This document shows, one piece after another, positions 26,155 to 35,379 of a stretch of 64,000 nucleotides of DNA; position 1 is the first letter of the stretch; every line of letters starts with the position of its first letter. The translations under genes were made by a program, and so were the position numbers. Below the pieces are notes generated by a model. That model did no database searches and was not told the DNA's origin. It saw only the letters and a program-made list of their open reading frames with translations. Where the stretch lies: positions 1-64,000 of the forward strand of contig NZ_ONZF01000016.1 of assembly GCF_900302445.1 (NCBI RefSeq), in the 5' to 3' direction. Source of the DNA: Palleronia abyssalis (GTDB lineage Bacteria > Pseudomonadota > Alphaproteobacteria > Rhodobacterales > Rhodobacteraceae).

Positions 26155-27039
26155 ATGGCCGTAGGCACCGACATCCGCACCTGGTTCGATGGCACGTGGC
26201 ACGCGGGCGACCCCCCCATCATCCGCGCCGCGGACCATGGGGCCTGGTTGGGGTCGTCGGTCTTCGACGGGGCGCGCTATGCCCATGGCGTGGCGCCCGA
26301 CCTCATGGCCCATTGCGAACGCGTGAACCGCTCGGCCGAGGCCTTGATGCTGACGCCGACCATGCCCGCCCAGCAGATGTACGACCTGATCTGGGAGGGA
26401 CTGAACCTCTATCCCGCTGATTCCGCTTTGTATATTCGCCCCATGTATTGGGGAATCGATGCCGGCATAGGGGCCATCGCGCCGGGTGGAGAGACCGCGT
26501 TCGCGATCTGCCTCGAGGCGATTCCGCTGGCCCCCGAAGATGCGACGACCACCTTGACGACCACCCGATTCCGCCGCCCGACGCTGGAAACGGCCGTGGT
26601 GAACGCCAAGGCGGGCTGCCTCTACCCCAACAACGCCCGCATGATCCGAGAGGCGCAGGCCAAGGGTTTCGGCAACGCGCTGGTGGCCGACCAACTGGGC
26701 AACGTCGCTGAAAGTGCGACGGCCAACGTGTTCATCGCAAAGGACAATGTCGTCCTGACCCCAATCCCGAACGGTACCTTCCTGGCCGGCATCACCCGCG
26801 CCCGCCACATCGATCTGCTCCGCCGCGACGGCGTCGAGGTTCGCGAAACTGTTCTGTCCTTCGACGACGTGCGATCCGCCGACGAGGTCTTCCTGACCGG
26901 CAACATGTCCAAGATCACCCCCGTCACCGCCTTCGACGACGTGACCTACGCCCCGGGCCCCATCGCCAAACGCGCCCGCGCCCTTTACTGGGACTGGGCG
27001 CTCGGCGCCGGTGGACAGGGCCCTGCCGGTTCTGCATGA
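26155..27039 (+). CDS. branched-chain amino acid aminotransferase (PLP class IV)
   Basis: This fold-type IV PLP enzyme most likely interconverts Leu, Ile or Val and their 2-oxo acids. AKAGCLYPNNARMIREAQ carries the PLP Lys, LGNVAESATANVFI the PLP-phosphate region, and SSVFDGARYAHG the N-terminal lid. The 294-residue length is normal for this Rhodobacteraceae branch. The start MAVGTDIRTWFDGTWHAGDP follows GGGGGA. D-amino-acid or aminodeoxychorismate lyase activities are less likely. Confidence 0.87.
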   Translation: MAVGTDIRTWFDGTWHAGDPPIIRAADHGAWLGSSVFDGARYAHGVAPDLMAHCERVNRSAEALMLTPTMPAQQMYDLIWEGLNLYPADSALYIRPMYWGIDAGIGAIAPGGETAFAICLEAIPLAPEDATTTLTTTRFRRPTLETAVVNAKAGCLYPNNARMIREAQAKGFGNALVADQLGNVAESATANVFIAKDNVVLTPIPNGTFLAGITRARHIDLLRRDGVEVRETVLSFDDVRSADEVFLTGNMSKITPVTAFDDVTYAPGPIAKRARALYWDWALGAGGQGPAGSA

Positions 27040-27067
27040 TCCGAAGGCTTTTCGTGAAAGGGCCGAG

Positions 27068-27520
27068 ATGCGTAAGTTCCTGGTCATTCTGGACGACAGC
27101 CGCGAGTGCTTGAACGCCATGCGTTATGCCGCGATGCGCGCGGCAAAGACCGGCGGTGGCGTGACCATCCTGTCCATCATCCCGCCCGAAGAGTTCCAGC
27201 ATTGGCTGGGCGTCGGCGACCTGATGCGCGAGGAAGCCCGCGAACGGATCGAGGCACATTTCGAGGTCTTCGCCAAATGGATGCGCGATCGCCAGTCTGT
27301 CCACCCTGAGCTTGTCATTCGCGAAGGCGAGGCCGTGAACCAGATCATTGCCCAGATCCGCGAAGATCGCGACATCGGCGTACTGGTGTTGGGGGCCAAC
27401 GAGGATGGCGGGCCCGGGCCGCTGGTCACCCAGCTGTCGCGCGGCGCGGGCGGCCTTCCGGTGCCGCTGACCATCGTTCCGGGTGCGCTGAGCAAGGACG
27501 AGCTCGAGGCGATCACGTGA
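27068..27520 (+). CDS. universal stress protein, UspA family
   Basis: This 150-residue Usp begins MRKFLVILDDSRECLNAMRY. IGVLVLGANEDGGPGPLVTQ followed by VPLTIVPGALS replaces the usual GSxG phosphate-binding loop. A long helical segment (MREEARERIEAHFEVFAKW) lies between. It starts 28 bases after the aminotransferase and its stop overlaps the next gene (GTGA), so the three may be co-transcribed. Confidence 0.85.
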   Translation: MRKFLVILDDSRECLNAMRYAAMRAAKTGGGVTILSIIPPEEFQHWLGVGDLMREEARERIEAHFEVFAKWMRDRQSVHPELVIREGEAVNQIIAQIREDRDIGVLVLGANEDGGPGPLVTQLSRGAGGLPVPLTIVPGALSKDELEAIT

Positions 27521-28236
27521 CCGCAGCCCCCGTCGCGGCCGCCCCCCCGCAACGGGTCGCGTGGATCGACCGGGCGCGGGGCATCGCCCTTGTGGCGATG
27601 ATCGTCTATCATTTCAGCTTCGACCTTTCGATGTTCGGGCACGTGTCCTGGAATGTCGCTCAGGGATCCCTATGGCGCGGGTTTGCCATCGCCATCGCCG
27701 CCTCTTTCATCGCCCTTTCAGGTCTTTCGCTTGCGCTTTCGACCCGGGATGGCGTGAATTGGCCCGCGTTTATGAGACGGTTGGGCCTGATCGTCGCTGC
27801 CGCCGCGGCTGTCACGATCGGCACCTGGGCTGCAATGCCCTACCCCGTGACGTTCGGCATCCTGCACGCCATCGCGGTGTTTTCCGTCCTTGCGCTGCTG
27901 TTCCTGCGGGCCCCGATGTGGGTGCTTCTGATCACGGCCGTCGTCGTCTTCGCCCTGCCGCAGGTTTACCAGTCCGAGGCGTTCTCGGCCCCTCTGCTCT
28001 ATCCGCTGGGTCTCGATCCGACGCCGATTCCGTCCTTCGACTACGAACCGGTGTTTCCCTGGTTCGCGGCCATGCTGGCGGGGATCGCGCTGTCGCGTGT
28101 CGTGCCGGTGCCGCGCGGTGCCATTGCGACGGACGCGCTTGCGCGCATGGGCCGCCACAGCCTTGTGATCTACCTTCTGCACCAGCCAATCCTGATGGGG
28201 GGATTGATCGCGGCCGGGTATCTGGGCATAGTTTAG
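27517..28236 (+). CDS. DUF1624 heparan-alpha-glucosaminide acetyltransferase-like membrane protein
   Basis: This 239-residue protein has about seven hydrophobic segments and belongs to the DUF1624 / acyltransferase-3-like group. The first segment holds the family signature IDRARGIALVAMIVYHFSFDL, here in two parts: RGIALVAMIVYH and FSFDLSMFG. RMGRHSLVIYLLHQPIL near the end is the second signature. Such proteins probably move acyl groups across the inner membrane. The GTG start overlaps the preceding stop by four bases. Confidence 0.82.
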   Translation: MTAAPVAAAPPQRVAWIDRARGIALVAMIVYHFSFDLSMFGHVSWNVAQGSLWRGFAIAIAASFIALSGLSLALSTRDGVNWPAFMRRLGLIVAAAAAVTIGTWAAMPYPVTFGILHAIAVFSVLALLFLRAPMWVLLITAVVVFALPQVYQSEAFSAPLLYPLGLDPTPIPSFDYEPVFPWFAAMLAGIALSRVVPVPRGAIATDALARMGRHSLVIYLLHQPILMGGLIAAGYLGIV

Positions 28237-28306
28237 AACCGTTCCAAACCTTGACTAACCCGGCCTGCATCCGCATATCGGGCGTGTCCCCGCAGGAGAT
28301 TTCCCC

Positions 28307-28867
28307 ATGTTCATCCAGACCGAATCCACCCCGAACCCGGCCACTTTGAAGTTCCTGCCGGGCCAGACCGTGCTCGAGACGGGAACGGCCGACTTTCCCA
28401 CCCGCGAGGTTGCCGATGCGTCCCCGCTGGCCATGCGCATCTTCGGGATCGACGGAACGACGGGCGTGTTCTTCGGGAACGACTTCGTGACCGTGACAAA
28501 GGCAGAAGCGGCCGAGTGGGACCACGTGAAACCCGCCGTCCTGGGCGCCATCATGGAGCATTTCCAGTCCGGCCAGCCCGTCATGGCAGGCGAGGCGCAG
28601 CCCGCCAGCGGACATGCCGAACACACCGGCCCGGATGGCGAGATCGTCGGCCAGATCAAGGAGCTTCTGGACACCCGCGTGCGACCGGCCGTGGCGCAAG
28701 ACGGTGGCGACATCACGTTCCACGGGTTCGAGCGTGGGGTGGTCTATCTGCACATGCAGGGCGCATGTGCGGGCTGCCCATCCTCGACCTTGACGCTGAA
28801 GATGGGGATCGAGAACCTGCTGCGCCATTACATCCCCGAGGTGATCGAGGTGCGCCCGGTTGCCTGA
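28307..28867 (+). CDS. nfuA: NfuA-type Fe-S cluster scaffold/carrier
   Basis: This is an Nfu protein with an N-terminal Nfu_N domain (MFIQTESTPNPATLKFLPG) and a C-terminal NifU-like domain. That domain's CxxC (Cys154 and Cys157 in ACAGCPSS) binds a [4Fe-4S] cluster at the dimer interface. It delivers clusters to target enzymes, plausibly the Fe-S enzymes of the TCA cycle. The 186 residues are standard. CAGGAGA precedes the ATG. tsaB starts inside its stop region. Confidence 0.93.
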   Translation: MFIQTESTPNPATLKFLPGQTVLETGTADFPTREVADASPLAMRIFGIDGTTGVFFGNDFVTVTKAEAAEWDHVKPAVLGAIMEHFQSGQPVMAGEAQPASGHAEHTGPDGEIVGQIKELLDTRVRPAVAQDGGDITFHGFERGVVYLHMQGACAGCPSSTLTLKMGIENLLRHYIPEVIEVRPVA

Positions 28868-29441
28868 CCCGCTTGTCCTGGCATTCGACACATCGGCCGC
28901 GCATTGCGCGGCCGCTTTGCTGTCGGGAGACAGGGTTCTGGCCTCCGCGTTCGAGGAGATGCCACGCGGCCAGGCCGAGCGGTTGATGCCGATGCTGGCG
29001 GAAGTCATGGCGAAGGCAGGGTGCGCGTGGCGCGATATCGATGCCTTTGGCGTCGGGGTCGGCCCGGGCAACTTTACGGGCATCCGGGTGTCGGTCGCGG
29101 CGGCCCGTGGGCTGGCCCTGGGCCTCGGTGCGCCGGCCATCGGGATAACGACGTTCGAGATTGCGCGGGCGTCGCATCCCGGGGCTGCGACGATCACCCT
29201 TGGCGGTCCACGTGGCGCGATTTTTCAGCAGGATTTCGACGGCGATAGGTCCGACGGCCCGCCACGGATGATCGAGGGCGAAACCCCGACCCAGACCGTC
29301 GACTGGCCGAATGCCGCTGCCACGATCGCCCGCCTGGCGATGCTGCGGCTGTCGGCGCGCGATACGATTGATCGCCCTGCCCCGCTCTATATTCGCCCGC
29401 CCGACGCGGCGCCGGCCAAACCGGTCCCGCCGGTGCGATGA
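28860..29441 (+). CDS. tsaB: tRNA threonylcarbamoyladenosine biosynthesis protein TsaB
   Basis: TsaB is the non-catalytic partner of TsaD in making t6A37 on ANN-decoding tRNAs. LAFDTSAAHCAAALL, RGQAERLMPMLAEVM and GVGVGPGNFTGIRVSVAAAR are its signatures in the ASKHA fold. It starts with TTG overlapping the nfuA stop by eight bases and ends overlapping rimI (ATGA), so nfuA-tsaB-rimI is one operon. The t6A and RimI pairing is common across bacteria. Confidence 0.93.
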   Translation: MPDPLVLAFDTSAAHCAAALLSGDRVLASAFEEMPRGQAERLMPMLAEVMAKAGCAWRDIDAFGVGVGPGNFTGIRVSVAAARGLALGLGAPAIGITTFEIARASHPGAATITLGGPRGAIFQQDFDGDRSDGPPRMIEGETPTQTVDWPNAAATIARLAMLRLSARDTIDRPAPLYIRPPDAAPAKPVPPVR

Positions 29442-29845
29442 CCGACGCGGAACTGGCCGCGATCCACGCCGCCGCGATGTCGCTGCCGCGCCCCTGGAGT
29501 GAGTCCGAAATCGGTTCCCTGCGTCTGATGCCCGGATCGATCGAAAGCGTGCGGCCCGAGGGGTTCGCGCTTGGCCGGCACGTCCTGGACGAAGCCGAAC
29601 TTCTGACCATCGCTGTCCATCCCGATCACCGCCGGCGTGGCTTTGCACGTGCGCTTCTGCGCAACTTCCACGGCAAGGCAAAGTCCGCGGGTGCCGATGT
29701 ATGCCACCTGGAAGTGGCCGCCAGCAATGCCGCCGCCCGTGCCCTCTACACGTCCGAAGGGTATCGCGAGTCCGGCCACCGACGAGGTTACTATACGGAA
29801 GCTTCGCCACCGATAGACGCGATCGTGATGGTTTTGCAGCTTTGA
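29438..29845 (+). CDS. rimI: GNAT acetyltransferase, RimI-like
   Basis: This 135-residue GNAT enzyme is probably the N-terminal acetylase of ribosomal protein bS18. The acetyl-CoA motif A is LLTIAVHPDHRRRGFARALL. VCHLEVAASNAAARALYTSE is the characteristic RimI segment, and GYRESGHRRGYY holds the catalytic Tyr region. It overlaps tsaB by four bases. The specific substrate is inferred from neighbours and family. Confidence 0.88.
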   Translation: MTDAELAAIHAAAMSLPRPWSESEIGSLRLMPGSIESVRPEGFALGRHVLDEAELLTIAVHPDHRRRGFARALLRNFHGKAKSAGADVCHLEVAASNAAARALYTSEGYRESGHRRGYYTEASPPIDAIVMVLQL

Positions 29846-30010
29846 CGCCTCGTCATACGCCCGTATCGCGGGCGGTTGATGGAAACGGCGGCGGTTTTGC
29901 CCGGGGAGTCCCTTGATCTTCCCCGCCCCGTTCTGCCTTATCGGGACATCGAAGAAAGGGCGAAGCACGCCCCCGCGCCAACGCGCGCACCCATCGTCAG
30001 GGAGATACCC

Positions 30011-31012
30011 ATGAGCCTCATGACCAAGTTTCTTACCGCAGCCGCCGCGACCGCTCTTTCGGCCGGCGCCGCGCTGGCCGAGCCCGGCCTGATCATCGAT
30101 CTCGGCGGCAAGTTCGACAAATCCTTCAATGAAAGCGCCTATACCGGCGCGCAGCGCTGGGTCGAGGAGACCGGCGGCGACTACATGGAGACCGAGCTTG
30201 CCTCGGAAGCGCAGCGCGAGCAGACCATGCGCCGCATGGCCGAGCGTGGCGCGAACCCCGTTGTCGTTCTGGGCTTCGCCAACGCCTCGACTCTGGAGCA
30301 GGTCGCCCCCGACTATCCCGACACCAATTTCGTGATCGTCGATGCAGTCGTCGACCAGCCCAACGTCCAGTCCATTGTCTTCTCCGAGCATCAGGGATCT
30401 TACCTCGTGGGCATGATGGCCGCGATGGCGTCCGAGACTGGCACCGTCAGCTTCGTGGGCGGCATGGACGTGCCCCTGATCCGCAAGTTCGCCTGCGGCT
30501 ATGCCCAGGGCGCCAAGGCGGTGGACGAGGATATCGAAGTCATCGCCAACATGACCGGCACAACGCCGGCCGCATGGAACGACCCGGTCAAGGGTGGCGA
30601 GCTGACGCGCAGCCAGATCGGCCAGGGATCGGACGTGGTCTTCGCGGCCGCGGGCGGCACCGGTGTGGGCGTGCTTCAGGCCGCCGCTGACGAAGACATC
30701 ATGGCCATCGGCGTCGACTCGAACCAGAACTACATGCATCCCGACACGATGCTGACCTCAATGGTCAAGCGCGTCGACAATGCCGTCTACGACGCGTTCA
30801 CCGCGGCCGACGAAGGCACCTTCGAAAGCGGCGTCGAGGTCAAGGGTCTTGAGGATCAGGGCGTCGGCTACGCCATGGACGAGTACAACGAGAGCCTCGT
30901 TACCGACGAAATGGAAGCAGCCGTCGAAGAGGCGAAGGCCGGCATCATATCCGGCGAGATCGAGGTGCACGACTACACCGCCGACGACAGCTGCCCCGCC
31001 CTGTCCCTCTGA
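30011..31012 (+). CDS. BMP-family nucleoside ABC transporter, substrate-binding protein
   Basis: This periplasmic binding protein of the BMP/Med (PnrA-like) family has 333 residues. The signal peptide MSLMTKFLTAAAATALSAGA ends at ALA. The mature start GLIIDLGGKFDKSFNESAY is the family hallmark. Later pieces are GMMAAMASETGTVSFVGGMD and DVVFAAAGGTGVGVLQAAA. GGGAGATACCC precedes the ATG. The next genes encode its ATPase and permeases, and the operon ends in purine nucleoside phosphorylase, so the ligand is probably a purine nucleoside. Confidence 0.92.
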   Translation: MSLMTKFLTAAAATALSAGAALAEPGLIIDLGGKFDKSFNESAYTGAQRWVEETGGDYMETELASEAQREQTMRRMAERGANPVVVLGFANASTLEQVAPDYPDTNFVIVDAVVDQPNVQSIVFSEHQGSYLVGMMAAMASETGTVSFVGGMDVPLIRKFACGYAQGAKAVDEDIEVIANMTGTTPAAWNDPVKGGELTRSQIGQGSDVVFAAAGGTGVGVLQAAADEDIMAIGVDSNQNYMHPDTMLTSMVKRVDNAVYDAFTAADEGTFESGVEVKGLEDQGVGYAMDEYNESLVTDEMEAAVEEAKAGIISGEIEVHDYTADDSCPALSL

Positions 31013-31076
31013 ACAGGCAGCATACTGCGGGCCCTGCATCGTGTCGCGGGGCCCGATCCATATCCGGGGGAACGAC

Positions 31077-32663
31077 ATGACGGCACCGGCCATCGAGCTT
31101 AAGGGCATCTCGAAATCGTTCGGCCCGGTTCAGGCGAACAAGGACATCGCGCTGCGCGTGATGCCCGGAACGATCCACGGCATCATCGGCGAGAACGGAG
31201 CGGGCAAGTCGACGCTGATGTCGATCCTCTACGGCTTCTACAAGGCCGACCGGGGCGAGATCTTCGTCCGCGGCGAAAAGATCGAGATCCCCGACAGCCA
31301 GGCCGCGATCCGCTCCGGTATCGGCATGGTGTTCCAGCATTTCAAGCTGGTGCAGAACTTTACCGTCCTGGAAAACATCGTGCTGGGCGCCGAGGAAGGT
31401 GCGCTTCTGCGGACGTCGCTGGGGCGCGCGCGGGCGCTGCTGAAGCAGCTTTCAGAGGAATACGAGTTGCACGTCGACCCGGACGCCAAGATCGAGGATC
31501 TGGGCGTCGGCATGCAGCAGCGTGTCGAGATCCTGAAGGCGCTGTACCGCCGCGCCGACATCCTGATCCTGGACGAGCCGACGGGCGTTCTGACCCCGTC
31601 CGAGGCCGACCACCTGTTCCGCATCCTCGAAGGCCTGAAGCGCGAGGGCAAGACGGTCATCCTGATCACCCACAAGCTGCGCGAGATCATGGAGGTGACC
31701 GAAACCGTGTCTGTGATGCGCCGTGGCGAAATGACGGCGACCGTGAAGACCGCCGAGACGAGCCCCGAAGAGCTGGCCGAGCTGATGGTCGGGCGCAAGG
31801 TGCTTCTGCGCGTGGACAAGGACGCCGCGAAGCCCGGTGAGACGGTTTTGGACGTGCACGATCTGAAGGTGCGGGACGGATCCGGCGTGGAACGGCTGCG
31901 CGGCGTATCCCTCACCGTCAAGCGCGGCGAAATCCTCGGCGTCGCGGGGGTTGCAGGAAACGGCCAGTCCGAGCTTTTGGAGGTTCTGGGCGGGATGCGC
32001 GAAGGCAAGGGCAAGGTGTTCGTGAATGGCGAGCCGCTGGACCTGACCGGCGCCAAGTCCGACGCCCGCACCCGGCGCAAACGCGGCATCGGCCACGTCC
32101 CCGAAGATCGCCAGCGCGAGGGACTGATCATGGATTTCCACGCATGGGAAAACGTCGGCTTCGGCTATCATGACGATGCGCGCTACAACCGTGGCCTTCT
32201 GATGAACAACGATGCGCTGCGTGAAGATGCCCGAGCGAAGATCGAGAAATTCGACGTGCGTCCCACGGATTGCTGGCAGAAGGCCAAGAACTTCTCGGGC
32301 GGGAACCAGCAGAAGATCGTCATTGCCCGAGAGCTGGAGCGCGAGCCCGACCTGCTTCTGGTCGGCCAGCCCACCCGCGGCGTCGATATCGGAGCCATCG
32401 AGTTCATCCACGAACAGATCGTGGCCCTGCGTGACCAGGGCAAGGCGATCCTTCTGGTTTCGGTCGAACTGGACGAGATCATGTCACTGTCCGACCGCAT
32501 CGCGGTCATGTTCGACGGAAGGATCATGGGCGAACGCCTGCCATCCGAGACGTCCGAGCGTGAGCTCGGTCTTTTGATGGCGGGGATCACAGATACCGAG
32601 CACGACCACACGGTCGAAGAGGTCGAGGCCAATCTGGCGCATTCAAGCGGAAAGGCGGGCTGA
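31077..32663 (+). CDS. nucleoside ABC transporter, double ATP-binding protein
   Basis: This 528-residue protein contains two fused ABC ATPase domains (sugar/nucleoside type). The first has Walker A GENGAGKST, signature LGVGMQQRVEIL and Walker B ILILDEPTGVL. The second has the degenerate Walker A GVAGNGQSE, signature FSGGNQQKIVIARELE and a Walker B region (LLLVGQPTRGVD). The loss of the second-site Lys is normal for this family. It overlaps the first permease gene by one base (TGATG). Confidence 0.95.
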   Translation: MTAPAIELKGISKSFGPVQANKDIALRVMPGTIHGIIGENGAGKSTLMSILYGFYKADRGEIFVRGEKIEIPDSQAAIRSGIGMVFQHFKLVQNFTVLENIVLGAEEGALLRTSLGRARALLKQLSEEYELHVDPDAKIEDLGVGMQQRVEILKALYRRADILILDEPTGVLTPSEADHLFRILEGLKREGKTVILITHKLREIMEVTETVSVMRRGEMTATVKTAETSPEELAELMVGRKVLLRVDKDAAKPGETVLDVHDLKVRDGSGVERLRGVSLTVKRGEILGVAGVAGNGQSELLEVLGGMREGKGKVFVNGEPLDLTGAKSDARTRRKRGIGHVPEDRQREGLIMDFHAWENVGFGYHDDARYNRGLLMNNDALREDARAKIEKFDVRPTDCWQKAKNFSGGNQQKIVIARELEREPDLLLVGQPTRGVDIGAIEFIHEQIVALRDQGKAILLVSVELDEIMSLSDRIAVMFDGRIMGERLPSETSERELGLLMAGITDTEHDHTVEEVEANLAHSSGKAG

Positions 32664-33769
32664 TGGACAAGCTGCCCAAATGGGCCGACGTGGCCTTGAT
32701 CCCCGCGATCAATCTGGCGCTTGCGCTGATCGTCTCGGGGATCGTCGTCACCTTCATCGGCCAGGACCCGTTCGAGGCGCTGGTGATCATGGTCAACGGC
32801 GCCGTGGGATCGACCTATGGCTGGGGCTACACCCTGTATTACGCCACGAATTTCGTTTTTACCGGTCTGGCCGTCGCCGTAGCCTTCCATGCCAAGCTGT
32901 TCAACATCGGCGGCGAGGGGCAGGCGCAGCTGGGCAGCCTTGGCGTCGCCCTCGTCTGCCTGTCGGTGCCGTGGCCGCACTGGACGCTGGCCCTGCCCGC
33001 GGCGGTGGTCGGCGGTGCCCTCTTCGGGGCGGCCTGGGCTGCGATCCCGGCCTATCTACAGGCCAAACGTGGCAGCCATATCGTCATCACGACGATCATG
33101 TTCAACTTCATCGCCTCGGCGCTGCTGGTCTATCTGCTGATCGGCGCGCTCAAGGCGCCCGGCATGGCGCCCGAGACGGTGCGTTTCCCCGAAGGCGCTC
33201 GCCTGCCCTCGGCGCAGGAGGTGCTGGCCGTGATTGGCATCCCCTTCAGCCGCACGCCCCTGAACGTCAGTTTCCTTGTCGGCCTTCTGGCCTGTTTCGG
33301 CGTCTGGCTTCTGATGTGGCGCACCCGGCTGGGCTACGAGATCCGGGCTTTCGGCCATTCCGAACCTGCTGCACGCTATGCCGGGATTTCCCCGGTGAAG
33401 ATCACGATGCTGGCCATGCTGATCTCGGGCGGGCTTGCGGGCCTGATGGCCGTGAACGCGGTCATGGGCGAGCAGGAGCGTCTGATCCAGGACAATGTGC
33501 TGGGCGCGGGGTTCGTGGGCATCGCGGTTGCGCTGATGGGCCGGTCGCACCCCGTGGGCGTGCTGATCGCGGCCATCCTGTTCGGTGCGCTTTACCAAGG
33601 CGGCGCCGAGCTTGAGTTCGAAACCAGCGTCCCGCGCGAGATGGTCGTGGTCATTCAGGCACTGGTCATCCTGTTCACCGGCGCACTGGACGGCATGGTG
33701 CGCGGACCGCTGGAGAAAAGCTTCCTGCGGTTCAGCCGCAAGCCCAAGCCCGGCGTCCCGGCCGAGTGA
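32663..33769 (+). CDS. nucleoside ABC transporter, permease 1
   Basis: This 368-residue inner-membrane permease of the BPD_transp_2 family has about ten hydrophobic segments. NIGGEGQAQLGSLGVALV and GYEIRAFGHSEPAARYAGIS are its typical loops; the latter contacts the ATPase. It pairs with the permease at 34413, but the two genes are separated by a LysE-type gene. The start and stop overlap the neighbouring genes, consistent with coupled translation. Confidence 0.92.
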   Translation: MDKLPKWADVALIPAINLALALIVSGIVVTFIGQDPFEALVIMVNGAVGSTYGWGYTLYYATNFVFTGLAVAVAFHAKLFNIGGEGQAQLGSLGVALVCLSVPWPHWTLALPAAVVGGALFGAAWAAIPAYLQAKRGSHIVITTIMFNFIASALLVYLLIGALKAPGMAPETVRFPEGARLPSAQEVLAVIGIPFSRTPLNVSFLVGLLACFGVWLLMWRTRLGYEIRAFGHSEPAARYAGISPVKITMLAMLISGGLAGLMAVNAVMGEQERLIQDNVLGAGFVGIAVALMGRSHPVGVLIAAILFGALYQGGAELEFETSVPREMVVVIQALVILFTGALDGMVRGPLEKSFLRFSRKPKPGVPAE

Positions 33770-34416
33770 TGCAGGACGTCATTCCGCACCTGCCGGCCCT
33801 GTTCCTGATTTTCGGCGCATTGGCGGCTGGCTATGCCTCGCCGGGGCCGACGATGCTGGCCGTCATGGGCACCGCCCTGGGTCGGGGTCGTGGCCCTGGA
33901 GTTCTACTTGGCCTGGGCGTCGCGCTTGGCACGGGGTTGTGGGCGGGAGTGAGCGTGACGCTGCTTGGGCCCCTGCTTCCCATGGATGGGCTGGCCGTCG
34001 AATGGCTTCGGATCGGGGCGGCCGTCTTTCTTGCCTTCCTCGCCCTCGTCTCGTTTCGCTCGGCCATCACCGGGCGGGACTTGAGCCTGCCGACCATTGG
34101 CGGAACCGGCCCTTCGCTGATCCTGCGCGGCACCTTGATCGCGGCCACGAACCCGAAGGCGGCGGTGTTCTGGCTGGCCGTGGCCGTCGCCGCCATCGGC
34201 CCCGAGACCGGATGGACCCTGGTGGCCGTTCTGGTCGCGGGCAGCCTGGCGATCTCGGCCCTGGGCCATACGGGCTATGCATTGGCGTTTTCCAGCCCGC
34301 GCATCGCCGCGGCCTATCGCGATCGGCGGCGGGTCATCCAAAGCGTTCTGGGATGCGTTTTCTGCGTCCTGTCGGTTGTCGTCCTGACCGGAGCACGTCA
34401 CAGGGGTATCACATGA
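33766..34416 (+). CDS. LysE-family exporter inside the nucleoside transporter operon
   Basis: This 216-residue RhtB/LysE-type amino acid exporter has about six hydrophobic segments. YASPGPTMLAVMGTALGRGR is the family signature in the first loop, and ATNPKAAVFWLAVAVAAI the later one. It overlaps the upstream permease stop (33766 GTG, with ATG three bases later) and the downstream permease start (ATGA). It is translated as part of the ABC operon although it is unrelated to ABC transport. The substrate is unknown; export of a nucleoside or base, or of an amino acid, are both possible. Confidence 0.85.
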   Translation: MMQDVIPHLPALFLIFGALAAGYASPGPTMLAVMGTALGRGRGPGVLLGLGVALGTGLWAGVSVTLLGPLLPMDGLAVEWLRIGAAVFLAFLALVSFRSAITGRDLSLPTIGGTGPSLILRGTLIAATNPKAAVFWLAVAVAAIGPETGWTLVAVLVAGSLAISALGHTGYALAFSSPRIAAAYRDRRRVIQSVLGCVFCVLSVVVLTGARHRGIT

Positions 34417-35378
34417 GCTTTCTCGATATCATCCAGATCCTCGACTCGACGATCCGACTGGCGACGCCGCTTCTGCTGGCGTGTCTTGCCGGGCTGTTCA
34501 GCGAACGCTCGGGCGTGGTCGATATCGGGCTGGAAGGAAAGATGCTGGTCGCCGCCTTCTTCTCGGCGGCGGTGGCGGCTATCACCGGGTCCGTGTGGAT
34601 CGGGCTTCTGGCCGGGATCGCTGCGGCGGTCGTATTCTCGCTGATCCACGGGCTGGCTTCGATCACGTTCCGGGGCGATCAGTTGATCTCTGGCGTGGCG
34701 ATCAATTTCCTGGCCGCCGGGATGACGGTGCTGATCGCGCAGGACTGGTTCCAGCAGGGGTCGCGGACGCCTGCGCTGACGGGCGACGCGCGGTTTGGCA
34801 CAATCGACTTGCCCTTCGCGGATGCCCTGTCGGGGGTACCGTTTCTGGGGCCGCTGTATGCCGATGCTCTGTCGGGGCATACGATCCTGGTCTATGTGGG
34901 TTTCCTGGCGGTGCCCGCGACATGGTACGTGCTGTTCCGCACCCGCTTCGGCCTGCGCCTTCGCGCGGTGGGTGAGAACCCCGGCGCCGTGGACACCGCA
35001 GGTGTATCGGTGGTTCGCTTGCGCTATGCTGCGGTTCTGATCTGCGGGCTGCTGACCGGTCTGGCGGGAGCCTATCTGGCCACGGGTCTTGCTGCCGGGT
35101 TCACGAAGGACATGACCGCCGGCCGTGGCTTCATCGCGCTCGCCGCGCTGATTTTTGCAAAGTGGCGGCCGTGGTATGCATTGTTCGCCTGCCTTCTGTT
35201 CGGTTTCCTGCAGGCGGTATCGAACCGGTATTCGACCCTGGACCTCGGCATCATCGAGATCCCGAACGCCTTCGTCCTTGCCCTGCCCTATATCCTGACC
35301 GTCGTGATCCTGGCCGGGTTCGTCGGTCGGGCAATCCCGCCCCGCGCCGGGGGCCAACCCTACGTGAAGGAACGCTGA
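34413..35378 (+). CDS. nucleoside ABC transporter, permease 2
   Basis: This 321-residue second permease of the BMP-type system begins MSFLDIIQILDSTIRLATPL. SGVVDIGLEGKMLVAAFFSA and GLRLRAVGENPGAVDTAGVS are conserved; the latter is the coupling loop to the ATPase. It overlaps the LysE-type gene by four bases. The phosphorylase starts two bases after its stop. Confidence 0.93.
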   Translation: MSFLDIIQILDSTIRLATPLLLACLAGLFSERSGVVDIGLEGKMLVAAFFSAAVAAITGSVWIGLLAGIAAAVVFSLIHGLASITFRGDQLISGVAINFLAAGMTVLIAQDWFQQGSRTPALTGDARFGTIDLPFADALSGVPFLGPLYADALSGHTILVYVGFLAVPATWYVLFRTRFGLRLRAVGENPGAVDTAGVSVVRLRYAAVLICGLLTGLAGAYLATGLAAGFTKDMTAGRGFIALAALIFAKWRPWYALFACLLFGFLQAVSNRYSTLDLGIIEIPNAFVLALPYILTVVILAGFVGRAIPPRAGGQPYVKER

Positions 35379-35379
35379 G

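Noticed and set aside
29846-30010. possible purine riboswitch upstream of the nucleoside transporter operon
   Set aside because: The leader lacks the conserved core and three-way junction pattern of known purine riboswitches. Only the gene context suggested it.
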